Shown: positions 52,307 to 59,756 of the stretch, one piece after another
How positions within the stretch are numbered: position 1 is the first letter of the stretch
Layout of the letters: the number at the start of each line of letters is the position of its first letter
From: Gemmataceae bacterium
GTDB lineage: Bacteria > Planctomycetota > Planctomycetia > Gemmatales > Gemmataceae
Reading direction: 5' to 3'
Assembly: GCA_019748295.1 (NCBI GenBank)
Contig: JAIEPT010000007.1
Location: 1-60,429 of the forward strand
Length of the DNA: 60,429 bases
Notes under the pieces: model-generated
The model's database searches: none
The model's input: the letters and a program-made list of their open reading frames with translations, nothing else
Told to the model about the DNA's origin: nothing
Position numbers and translations under genes: made by a program

Positions 52307-52941
52307 ACGGCAGCAGCGACCAACGATCGGCGACGCTGTGCTGGCCCGGAAAGGTGCTGAGCGAGGACGACCTTCGCCGGCACTTGTCGAGCCAACGCGA
52401 GATTCTGCTCGCGCCGACCACGATCGTGACGCCGCTCGCCATCGACTTTCTGCGTGCCCGCAAAATCGCGGTTCGCCGAGATGTGGTGAAAACGGTCGAA
52501 GCGGAGCCGGTTCAAGCGGGCACGTGGGGTTGGGCGGACGAAGCGTCGAGCGGAATCGTCGCGGCCGCGGTGCAAGCACTGATTCGCGAAGGCGTCCACC
52601 TGACCGCGTTGAGCAAAATCACTGATCCGATTGCATGGAGCCGCGAAACCGCGAACGCGATCGAAGCGGAGCGGATCGCTGGTGCGGTGGCCTTCTGCGG
52701 CGATCCGGAACTGGTCGTCTGCGTGGCGAACAAAATGAGCGGCATCCGCGCCGCGGCAGTGACAGGGGTGCGTCAAGCAACGCGTGTTCGGCAGAAGCTG
52801 GGCGCCAATCTGCTTGCGGTCGAGATGCCGGGCCGAACCGTGTTTGAGGTTCGGCAGATCCTCAAGCAAGCGGTCGGCGGCCAGTGCCCCGAACCCTTGG
52901 CCCGAGTCCTCCAGGAGCTGGACGGCCATGCGCATCGCTGA
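52303..52941 (+). CDS. RpiB/LacAB-like protein of the microcompartment locus
   Basis: 212 residues. The C-terminal half matches the RpiB/LacAB sugar-phosphate isomerase fold (AGAVAFCGDPELVVCVANKMSGIRAAAV corresponds to the CNKxxGIRAA segment). The first 70 residues (VLSEDDLRRHLSSQREILLAP, TPLAIDFLRARKIAVRR) resemble the TP-A-x-x-x-L-x-x-R-x-I segment seen in other BMC-associated proteins and joined by a short linker (ETVEAEPVQAGTW-like). Joining both parts in one chain is notable. It overlaps vertex genes on both sides. Confidence 0.8.
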   Translation: MNGSSDQRSATLCWPGKVLSEDDLRRHLSSQREILLAPTTIVTPLAIDFLRARKIAVRRDVVKTVEAEPVQAGTWGWADEASSGIVAAAVQALIREGVHLTALSKITDPIAWSRETANAIEAERIAGAVAFCGDPELVVCVANKMSGIRAAAVTGVRQATRVRQKLGANLLAVEMPGRTVFEVRQILKQAVGGQCPEPLARVLQELDGHAHR

Positions 52942-53212
52942 AATCATCGGCACCGTCACCCTGTGCCGAGTGCATCCCTCGCTGCAAGGCTACCGCTGGG
53001 TGTTGGCCGTCCCTTACAGCTTGGAAGGTCTGAAAGCGAACAAGGCGGACGGCGAAGACCTGGTCGCCGTCGATCAAATGGGCGCGGGGTTAGGACAAAA
53101 GGTCGCCATCAGCGAGGGCGCCGAAGCGGCCATGCCGTTCTTCCCGAACAAGAAACCGCTCGATGCGTACGTCGCCGCGGTATTGGATCAAGTCACGATA
53201 ACGGAACGATAG
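52928..53212 (+). CDS. BMC-P (EutN/CcmL) vertex protein 3
   Basis: 94 residues: IAEIIGTVTLCRVHPSLQGYRW, AVPYSLEGLKANKADGEDLVAVDQMGAGLGQKVAISEGAEA and FPNKKPLDAYVAAVLDQV. It overlaps the RpiB-like gene by 14 bases, which implies coupled translation. Three vertex genes in one locus is the pattern of PVM-type organelles. Confidence 0.94.
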   Translation: MRIAEIIGTVTLCRVHPSLQGYRWVLAVPYSLEGLKANKADGEDLVAVDQMGAGLGQKVAISEGAEAAMPFFPNKKPLDAYVAAVLDQVTITER

Positions 53213-53223
53213 AGGAATTACCC

Positions 53224-54159
53224 ATGAGCCTCAGCGAACACAAGTTGAAAGAACAGATCTGCGAAATCGGTCGTCGCCTTTACAACAAGGGCTTCGCCGC
53301 GGCGAACGACGGCAATATCACCGTTCGTCTCAATGATAAGGAAATTCTCTGTACGCCGACGCTGGTGTCGAAGGGCTTCATGAAGCCGGAAGACATCTGC
53401 AAGGTGGACTACGAAGGCAAGCAGATTGCCGGCACGCGAAAGCGGACCAGCGAAGTGCTGCTGCATCTCGTGGTCTACAAGAATCGTCCCGACGTGCAGT
53501 CGGTCGTTCACTGCCATCCGCCGCATGCGACCGCGTTCGCCGTCGCCGGCGAGCCGATCCCCAAGTGCGTGTTGCCCGAAGTGGAAGTCTTCCTCGGCGA
53601 GATTCCGATTGCACCTTATGCGACGCCTGGCGATCAGCGTCTGCCGAACTCGATCGCTCCGTTCGTGAAGGATTGCAACACGATCCTCCTCGCGAATCAC
53701 GGCACCGTGTCGTGGGGGCCGAATGTCGAAGGCGCCTACTTCAACACCGAAATCATCGATGCCTATTGCCGCATCCTGATTCTCTCGAAGATTCTGGGCC
53801 GCGTGAACTACTTCAGCGAAGGGCACAACCGCGAACTGATGGAGTTCAAGAAACGCCTCAAGCTCGACGATCCGCGCCTTAAGGCGCCCGATTGCGAAAC
53901 CTGCGGCCCCAGCACCTTCAGCCAGGGCTACGGCGACTTCATACCCGAAGCGTTCGCGTTCCGTCCCGATCTGCCCCTTGGCGTCGGCGGAGCGTCCGAT
54001 TGCGAGTGCGGCAGTTGGAGCGATTCCTCCGCGAAATCCTGCTCCACCGGCGCCTGCCCTTCGCCGAACGGCAAGCAGACGCAAGTGAAGGACATGGACG
54101 ACCTGGTCCGCACGATTACCGATCAAGTGATGGCCGCGATGGGCGGCGCGAAGGCGTGA
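53224..54159 (+). CDS. Class II aldolase, fuculose/rhamnulose-phosphate type, with cysteine-rich tail
   Basis: Signature enzyme of the organelle, expected to split a deoxy-sugar phosphate to lactaldehyde and dihydroxyacetone phosphate. Zinc ligands are visible: H96 and H98 in VVHCHPPHATAF and H159 in LLANHGTVSWG. Residues 1-220 are the aldolase. The tail (about 90 residues) carries C224, C227, C260, C262, C273 and C278, then a C-terminal helix DLVRTITDQVMAAMG that fits an encapsulation peptide. Length 311. Ribosome site GAGGAA upstream. Confidence 0.9.
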   Translation: MSLSEHKLKEQICEIGRRLYNKGFAAANDGNITVRLNDKEILCTPTLVSKGFMKPEDICKVDYEGKQIAGTRKRTSEVLLHLVVYKNRPDVQSVVHCHPPHATAFAVAGEPIPKCVLPEVEVFLGEIPIAPYATPGDQRLPNSIAPFVKDCNTILLANHGTVSWGPNVEGAYFNTEIIDAYCRILILSKILGRVNYFSEGHNRELMEFKKRLKLDDPRLKAPDCETCGPSTFSQGYGDFIPEAFAFRPDLPLGVGGASDCECGSWSDSSAKSCSTGACPSPNGKQTQVKDMDDLVRTITDQVMAAMGGAKA

Positions 54160-54189
54160 TAGGATGGCGAGAAACAAAGGAGTTTCGCC

Positions 54190-54426
54190 ATGACGAAAGC
54201 GACCATGGAACAAAAGCTAGCCGCGCTCGAACGCGAAGTCGCGGAACTGCGGGCGATAGTCGAGTCGATGAAAACTCAGCCCAAGGACGGCAAGGCGTGG
54301 GTTGACTCGATCTTCGGCAAATACAAGGACGACGAATCACACGCCGAAGCGGTCCGGCTTGGGCTCGAGTATCGAAAAAGTCTTGACCGTAAGCCGGCGA
54401 AGCGGAAACGCAAGGCTCGCACATGA
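54190..54426 (+). CDS. Small antitoxin-like protein
   Basis: 78 residues. The N-terminal helix (EQKLAALEREVAELRAIVES) is coiled-coil-like and the C-terminus (RKPAKRKRKART) is basic. It overlaps the PIN-domain gene by four bases, the usual order for an antitoxin. No known antitoxin DNA-binding motif was recognised. Confidence 0.6.
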   Translation: MTKATMEQKLAALEREVAELRAIVESMKTQPKDGKAWVDSIFGKYKDDESHAEAVRLGLEYRKSLDRKPAKRKRKART

Positions 54427-54854
54427 TCGTCCTCGACACGGACTGCATGACGATCCTCGAACGCGCGGATTCCGAAGCCGCGATCGCTCTTCGGGCGAAG
54501 ATTCATGCAGCAGGCGAGGAAATCATCTGCGCCATCGTCACTGTCGAAGAAAGGCTTCGCGGCTGGCTTGCGGCGATTGCAGCGGCGAAGAACGAGGAAA
54601 TGCTCCGGTGGCATTACGCCAATCTCGAGCGATTCCTTATCGATCTGCAGCAAGTGCGGGTCATCCCCTACAACGCGGCTGCCTCGGCGGTGTTCGAAGG
54701 ACTTAGGGCCAAGAAAATCCGTGTCGGAACGATGGACATGAGGATCGCCGCCATCGCCGTGTCGCAGGACGCCACCCTGGTGAGTCGAAACCTCAAAGAC
54801 TTCAAGAAAATTCCCGGCCTCAAGGTCGAAGATTGGATCGGAGCACGGCAATGA
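54423..54854 (+). CDS. PIN-domain (VapC-type) RNase toxin
   Basis: 143 residues. PIN acidic residues appear in order: D5 and D7 in MIVLDTDCMTILE, E in CAIVTVEERLRGW, D in GTMDMRIAAIA and D in SRNLKDFKKIPGL. Predicted Mg-dependent RNase. It overlaps the antitoxin-like gene before and the lactate/malate dehydrogenase gene after (ATGA at 54851), so this module is translated within the microcompartment message. Confidence 0.87.
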   Translation: MIVLDTDCMTILERADSEAAIALRAKIHAAGEEIICAIVTVEERLRGWLAAIAAAKNEEMLRWHYANLERFLIDLQQVRVIPYNAAASAVFEGLRAKKIRVGTMDMRIAAIAVSQDATLVSRNLKDFKKIPGLKVEDWIGARQ

Positions 54855-55909
54855 AAGCGACTATCATCGGCGGCGGCGGGCTTGTCGGCAGCATGACGGC
54901 GTACGCCCTGCAACTTGGCGGCATCGCGACCGACATTTGCGTCGTGGATGCGAACAAAGACGTCGCCTCCGGCGTCGCGCTCGACTTGCTGCATGGCGCC
55001 AGCCTGGTCGCGGACCAGCGGATTCATGCGGGCGACATGGCCGACGTCAAGACGAGCGACGTCGTCGTCATCACCGCCGGCCTTCGCCGCAAGCCGGAAG
55101 AAAGCCGACTCGATCTCATCAATCGCAACGTCGATCTCTTCGTGAATCTTCTGGATCAGATCAAGCAAGCCGGCGGGTTCAAGAAAAACGCGTATCTCTG
55201 CGTCGTCAGCAACCCGGTCGATGTGCTCACCTATCTCGCCGTCAAGCGAGCGGGTCTCGAAGCGAATCGCGTCGTCGGCCTCGGTACGGTGCTCGATACG
55301 GCTCGCTTCCAGAGTTACCTGGGCCAAAAGCTCAAGTTGCCGGCGACCCAGGTCAATGCGCTGATGCTCGGCGAACATGGCGACAGCATGGTGCCGATCT
55401 GGTCGAGCGCGACCGTCGGCGGTTTGCCCCTGGAGCAATGGCCCGGCTTCGATGCGAACGTCGCCAAGCAGGTCTATGAAGACACGAAGACCGCCGGCGC
55501 CCAGGTCATTAAGCTCAAGGGCGGCTCGGGTTTCGCCGTCGGCGTCTCGATCCGCGAAGTGGTGCATTCGCTGCTCACCGACAGCCGGCGCATTCTGCCG
55601 GTCAGCTCACTGGTCAACGGCCCTTACGGCGTCCATGACGTCTGCCTCTCCGTCCCCACCGAAGTCGGCTGCGGCGGCGTCCGCAAGCAGATCGAACTGG
55701 CACTCACGCCGAAGGAACGCATCGGCATCCAGAACTCGGCTCGGGTTCTTCGCGACACGATCGATGCTGTCGAAACGCGTCTGGCGACGGGGGGAACTCC
55801 CGCGCCGAAGACCGAAGGAGACAACGCTCCTCCGTCGATGCCGTCCATCGCCGCGGGACCGCCGCATGGCCGAATGATTCCGCGAGCGGCATGGGGCGCG
55901 AAGAAGTAA
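54851..55909 (+). CDS. Lactate/malate dehydrogenase-family protein
   Basis: NAD-dependent 2-hydroxyacid dehydrogenase. Rossmann loop IIGGGGLVGSMTAYAL, DLLHGASLV, the active-site loop TAGLRRKPEESRLDL, SNPVDVLTYLAVKRAGL and catalytic His in LGEHGDSMVPIWSS. The substrate-choosing position (Q in lactate, R in malate enzymes) aligns to Arg in GLRRKPEE, so malate-like or an unusual substrate is possible. A 35-residue Pro/Gly-rich tail follows (APKTEGDNAPPSMPSI). Length 352. Expected to recycle NADH for the aldehyde dehydrogenase. Confidence 0.9.
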   Translation: MKATIIGGGGLVGSMTAYALQLGGIATDICVVDANKDVASGVALDLLHGASLVADQRIHAGDMADVKTSDVVVITAGLRRKPEESRLDLINRNVDLFVNLLDQIKQAGGFKKNAYLCVVSNPVDVLTYLAVKRAGLEANRVVGLGTVLDTARFQSYLGQKLKLPATQVNALMLGEHGDSMVPIWSSATVGGLPLEQWPGFDANVAKQVYEDTKTAGAQVIKLKGGSGFAVGVSIREVVHSLLTDSRRILPVSSLVNGPYGVHDVCLSVPTEVGCGGVRKQIELALTPKERIGIQNSARVLRDTIDAVETRLATGGTPAPKTEGDNAPPSMPSIAAGPPHGRMIPRAAWGAKK

Positions 55910-55917
55910 CGCAAAAA

Positions 55918-56380
55918 GAAAATGATGAACCGAGAACCGAGATCGGAGAATGATGAATGGATGTCCCAAGGGAGCGGCGTCGTAAAGGGGACGACATTGC
56001 TGCTCGCCTCCTCGCCTTTGCCGTTCGCGTCATCAAGCTAACTGAATGTCTGCCGCGGTCCGTCGCTGGTCGCCATATTTCGAATCAACTCATGCGTGCG
56101 GCAACATCGGTTGGGGCAAATTACGAAGAAGCTCGCGGCGGCGAAAGCCGGGCTGACTTCGTCCACAAGGTGGGTGTCGCTTGGAAGGAAACTCGCGAAG
56201 CAACGTATTGGTTGCGAGTGATTCGGGAAGCGGCCCTCGTGAATCCGGCTCGGCTTGCCGACTTGTTGCACGAGGGCGAGGAGTTGTCGGCCATTCTTGG
56301 TGCATCGTCCAAGACGGCTAAACAAATCGGAGCGTAATTCTCGGTTCATCATTCTCCGATCTCGGTTCCTCATTGTTTTC
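55918..56380 (+). mobile_element. IVS-like element: four-helix-bundle gene bounded by an exact inverted repeat
   Basis: A 24-base perfect inverted repeat (left 55934-55957, right 56345-56368, GAACCGAGATCGGAG... onward), with flanking imperfect GAAAA/ATGATGAA blocks, encloses one S23-type gene. S23 genes are best known as intervening sequences inside 23S rRNA, where the ends pair into a hairpin. Here the unit sits in the spacer between two protein genes. Confidence 0.6.
55957..56337 (+). CDS. Four-helix-bundle protein (S23 / avd family)
   Basis: 126 residues. Family pattern: LLAFAVRVIKLTECLPRSVAGRHISNQLMRAATSVGANYEEARGG with the characteristic ANYEEA, then ESRADFVHKVGVAWKETREATYWLRVI. S23 proteins are dispersible bundles of unknown exact role. 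The start codon (ATG 55957) overlaps the last base of the left inverted repeat. The next gene starts 69 bases after the stop. Confidence 0.92.
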   Translation: MDVPRERRRKGDDIAARLLAFAVRVIKLTECLPRSVAGRHISNQLMRAATSVGANYEEARGGESRADFVHKVGVAWKETREATYWLRVIREAALVNPARLADLLHEGEELSAILGASSKTAKQIGA

Positions 56381-56406
56381 GTTTGCTTGGCGCCAAGGAA
56401 GTTACT

Positions 56407-57630
56407 GTGCAAAAGTCCTTAGATTCAAAGCTGAACCGCATCCATGCCGATCCGCATGGGTGCAAGGATTTCATCCTCGCCGACGCGAAGGACGCGGATA
56501 TGGCGATGGGGATCTCGTCGCCGGGAAGGTCGCCGGAAGCGCATGCGGCCGAGGGGCGGTTTCGCAGTTTGCAGGAATATCGCGACCTGATGGAAGCGAT
56601 CGTTCGCCAGGGGCATGTGGATATCATGCTGATGTCCGCCCACTCGAACGACGTCCTCAACCTGCAAAAGAGAATCTTCGACAATAGCCAGGTAACGCCT
56701 GCCGCGCGTGCGAACGACACGACCGACATCCACATCGTCACGGGGAGCAAATATCCGGGCGCTCCGTCGATGCCGTTTCGCACGGCCACGCTCGACCATA
56801 TCCAGTGCGGCCACATGGATTGCAAGCCGGAGGAACGCAAGCTCGGAGCGGACCTCGGGCTCTACAGCATCACGTTCAACAACGACACGGTCCTTGATCG
56901 CCAGGCGCTGGAAGCGTATCGCGAGTTCCGCGTCGAAGCGGAGCGCAAGGGCTTCCGGCACTTCCTTGAAATCTTCGATCCGAATCGGCCCGATGCGGTC
57001 GATCCGGCTCAGTTGCCGCGATTCATCAATGATGCGATCGTCCGCACGCTGGCTGGCGTTGCAGTCAAGGGTCGGCCCGTTTTCCTCAAGATGGTGTACC
57101 ACGGCCCCAAGGCGATGGAGGAATTGGTCGCCTACGATCCGCATCTCGTCATCGGCATCCTCGGCGGCGGAGCGGGGACGACCTACGACGCATTCAAGCT
57201 GTTGGCCGAGGCGAAGAAATACGGCGCCCGCGTGGCGCTCTTTGGCCGCAAGATCAACAACGCGGAGAATCAGCTCGCGTTCATCACCTTTCTACGTTTC
57301 ATCGCCGATGGCCAGATTACTCCGGAAGAGGCGGTGAAGGCGTATCACGGCGTGCTGCAAAACCTCGGCGTGAAGCCGCAGCGTTCGCTCGCCGACGACA
57401 TGAAACTGCAGACCAACGTGATGAGCTACGGCGGAGGCGGTTCCGCGGTCAGCCTTCCGGTGGGCAAGCCAGAAGCGAAGAAAACGCCTGCCTCGAACGG
57501 CAAACCGGCTGCGGCTTCGTCGGCGAACGGCAAATCGCCCGCATCCGATGCCCTTCCCGATTTCTCGAAAATGTCGACTTCCCAGAAGGTCGAATGGCAG
57601 CGCCAACGTTGGAATCGTATCCTTGGGTAA
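56407..57630 (+). CDS. TIM-barrel aldolase-like protein of the microcompartment locus
   Basis: 407 residues from GTG 56407, which has AAGGAAG upstream. A class I aldolase-like (DeoC/LacD type) barrel is suggested by HFLEIFDPNRPDAVD, VFLKMVYHGPKAMEEL (a Lys in a strand), LVIGILGGGAGTTYDAFKLLAEAKKYGARVALFGRKINNAENQ. A Ser/Ala/Lys-rich linker (about 365-385) leads to a C-terminal helix PDFSKMSTSQKVEWQRQRW that could target the shell. Similar proteins are common beside PVM loci. The exact reaction is not known. Confidence 0.75.
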   Translation: MQKSLDSKLNRIHADPHGCKDFILADAKDADMAMGISSPGRSPEAHAAEGRFRSLQEYRDLMEAIVRQGHVDIMLMSAHSNDVLNLQKRIFDNSQVTPAARANDTTDIHIVTGSKYPGAPSMPFRTATLDHIQCGHMDCKPEERKLGADLGLYSITFNNDTVLDRQALEAYREFRVEAERKGFRHFLEIFDPNRPDAVDPAQLPRFINDAIVRTLAGVAVKGRPVFLKMVYHGPKAMEELVAYDPHLVIGILGGGAGTTYDAFKLLAEAKKYGARVALFGRKINNAENQLAFITFLRFIADGQITPEEAVKAYHGVLQNLGVKPQRSLADDMKLQTNVMSYGGGGSAVSLPVGKPEAKKTPASNGKPAAASSANGKSPASDALPDFSKMSTSQKVEWQRQRWNRILG

Positions 57631-57632
57631 AA

Positions 57633-57697
57633 GAGCCGCGCACGAAGTAAGCGGTCGGTCGCGTGAAGTGTCCGACCGCTTACTTCGTGCGCGGCTC
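57633..57697. terminator. Palindrome (family H) closing the operon
   Basis: Arms GAGCCGCGCACGAAGTAAGC and complement, near-perfect. Same family as 47625-47688. It separates the microcompartment operon from the TetR operon. Confidence 0.6.
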
Positions 57698-57719
57698 CTA
57701 TCGAGTCCTCTTGACTACC

Positions 57720-57753
57720 AGACTGATCGGTCTAAAATCAGGCTGACCAGTCT
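57720..57753 (+). promoter_or_regulatory. Paired TetR-type operators
   Basis: AGACTGATCGGTCT (57720-57733) and AGGCTGACCAGTCT (57740-57753) are near-palindromes with 20 bases between centres. They end three bases before the ATG at 57757, which suits autoregulation. Confidence 0.6.
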
Positions 57754-57756
57754 AGG

Positions 57757-58506
57757 ATGTCTGCGGACTCTCCCCGCACGAAACACAACGGAATGAATCA
57801 GCGACGGATCGATATCGGCGCCATTCGCCGCGATCAGATCGTCTCCGCATCGGCGGCGATCATCGCGGAACAAGGCATTCAGCATCTCTCGCTCTCGGCC
57901 ATCGAGAAGAAGGTGCGGATGAGCCGAGGGCAGCTCACGTATTGGTTCAAATCGAAAGAGGACATTCTTCTTGCCGTCTTCGACCGCATGCTCCTATTGA
58001 TGTTTCAGCAGCATCAGGAAATGCAGGGGCAGGCGCCGTTTACGAGCGACGATTGGCTGGATGTGTTTCGCCATGTGATGCGGGAGATGTTGAAGCAGCC
58101 GCCGGAGCATGCGGAGTTTCAGACGCTGCATCACACGTTCTTGTCGCAGATTTCGCATCGCGACGATTTTCGGCGGCGGTTGGCCGACCTTTATGGGCAC
58201 TGGCGAGGAAAGATCGCCGAGGACGTGGAACGTCGGCCCGGGACGGACGCCCGGAAGAAGAATGCTCGCAAGGTCGAACCGCGGCATTTGGCGAACTTGG
58301 TGCAGGCGATTCTGCATGGATTGCGGGTGCAATCGCTCGTCGATCCGGATTCGGTGGAAGCCGAACCTGTGATCGAATTGTGCGTCGATATGTTCCGCAA
58401 CTACCTCCGCGGCGACGCTCCGAAGAAGCGAGCCGCGCGAGCCCGGCCAGATCGATCGCCTCGGGCGACGAATAGCCGCAAAGACACGAAAGCGAGACGT
58501 TCATGA
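57757..58506 (+). CDS. TetR family regulator
   Basis: DNA-binding domain residues 20-70 (RRDQIVSASAAIIAEQGIQHLSLSAIEKKVRMSRGQLTYWFKSKEDILLAVFD) is clearly TetR. The rest is a helical ligand domain, with a basic tail (KKRAARARPDRSPRATNS). Length 249; a second start at 57793 is possible. The next start overlaps its stop by four bases. Probably represses the efflux genes downstream. Confidence 0.9.
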   Translation: MSADSPRTKHNGMNQRRIDIGAIRRDQIVSASAAIIAEQGIQHLSLSAIEKKVRMSRGQLTYWFKSKEDILLAVFDRMLLLMFQQHQEMQGQAPFTSDDWLDVFRHVMREMLKQPPEHAEFQTLHHTFLSQISHRDDFRRRLADLYGHWRGKIAEDVERRPGTDARKKNARKVEPRHLANLVQAILHGLRVQSLVDPDSVEAEPVIELCVDMFRNYLRGDAPKKRAARARPDRSPRATNSRKDTKARRS

Positions 58507-59744
58507 CCACGCCCGCTTCTCCCCAGAATTCGCCCGCGACTCCGTCGCTCAGCGAACGCGTGCAGTCGTTGCGCATGCCCGATGCCGGCAGCATGCCGGC
58601 GCGCGGCTCCTCGTCGATCGTTCCCTGGACGCTGTGCGCGGTGCTCGCCGTCGCGACCGCCTTTTTCGCCATTCGCGGCGGCGGTGTTGCATCGACGGAT
58701 GAACCCAAAGAAGAAGACCTTGAAGCCGCCCTGCTTGCGAAGCTCGATCCTTCCAAAGCGCCGAAGGGGAAGGACGGGGCTGCGATGCCGTCCTCGTCTC
58801 GTTCGCAGGAACCTGCGGGGCCGATCGCATTGGAATCGAAGGGCTACATCATTCCCGTGCATCAGATTCAGGTGAGTCCAAAGGTCGGCGGAATGGTGAT
58901 GGAGCTGAACATCGAAGAAGGGATGCAGGTGAAGGAAGGCTTCATCCTCGCCAAGCTCGAAACGACCGACTATCAGGCGGATCACGATCGAGCGGTGGGC
59001 GTGGCGACTGCCGCCAAGGCACGGTGGCAGGAACTCTGGAAGTATCGCGAAGACGAAGTCAAGCAAGTCAAAGCGGACTTCGACGAAGCAACGCATCAGC
59101 GCACCCAGTTGCTCTCCGATTGGAAGCGGTCCGTCGATTTGCGTCGCGACTTGGCGCTGTCGCCGAAGGAATTCGAGCAGGCCGAGAGCCAATATCGGGC
59201 GATGGAGTCGCGAATGGAACGGTTGCGTCTGACCTTCGAGTTGATCAAGAAAGGCCCGCGCGACGAGAAGATCGCGGCGGCCAAGGCGGAGTGGGACCAG
59301 GCCGAAGCGGACTTCGTGAAGGCGAAGTGGAAGCTCGACAATACGACAGTGCGGGCTCCGCTCGCCGGGACCATTCTCTCGAAGAAGGCGGAGAAGGGGA
59401 ACATGATCAACCCCGCGGCTTTCTCGAACGGCCTATCCGCCAGCCTCTGCGAAATGGCGGACTTGAGCGACATGGAAGTCGATCTCGCGATCGCCGAGCG
59501 CGACATCTCGAAAATCTACAAGGGCCAAAAATGCCAGGTTCGGCCCGAGGCTTTTCCGGATCGCCAATACACGGGCGAAGTCTCGCGCATCATGCCGACG
59601 GCCGACCGCTCGAAGGGGGCGGTGCCGGTGCGGGTGAAGATCGATATCCCACGCGAAGAGGAAGGGCAGTTCCTGCGTCCCGAGATGGGCGCGGTGGTGA
59701 CGTTCTACACCAAAGGCAACAACGCTCCGCCTGCCAAGAAATAA
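58503..59744 (+). CDS. HlyD-type efflux adaptor
   Basis: 413 residues. One membrane segment (SSIVPWTLCAVLAVATAFFAI), half lipoyl motif VSPKVGGMVMELNIEEGMQVKEGFILAKLETTDY, helical hairpin (residues 160-270), second half VRAPLAGTILSKKAEKGNMIN and beta-barrel end (VDLAIAERDISKIYKGQKCQVR). Coupled to the TetR gene. An ABC transporter partner probably lies past the window. Confidence 0.9.
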   Translation: MTTPASPQNSPATPSLSERVQSLRMPDAGSMPARGSSSIVPWTLCAVLAVATAFFAIRGGGVASTDEPKEEDLEAALLAKLDPSKAPKGKDGAAMPSSSRSQEPAGPIALESKGYIIPVHQIQVSPKVGGMVMELNIEEGMQVKEGFILAKLETTDYQADHDRAVGVATAAKARWQELWKYREDEVKQVKADFDEATHQRTQLLSDWKRSVDLRRDLALSPKEFEQAESQYRAMESRMERLRLTFELIKKGPRDEKIAAAKAEWDQAEADFVKAKWKLDNTTVRAPLAGTILSKKAEKGNMINPAAFSNGLSASLCEMADLSDMEVDLAIAERDISKIYKGQKCQVRPEAFPDRQYTGEVSRIMPTADRSKGAVPVRVKIDIPREEEGQFLRPEMGAVVTFYTKGNNAPPAKK

Positions 59745-59756
59745 GCGAGGCGATTC

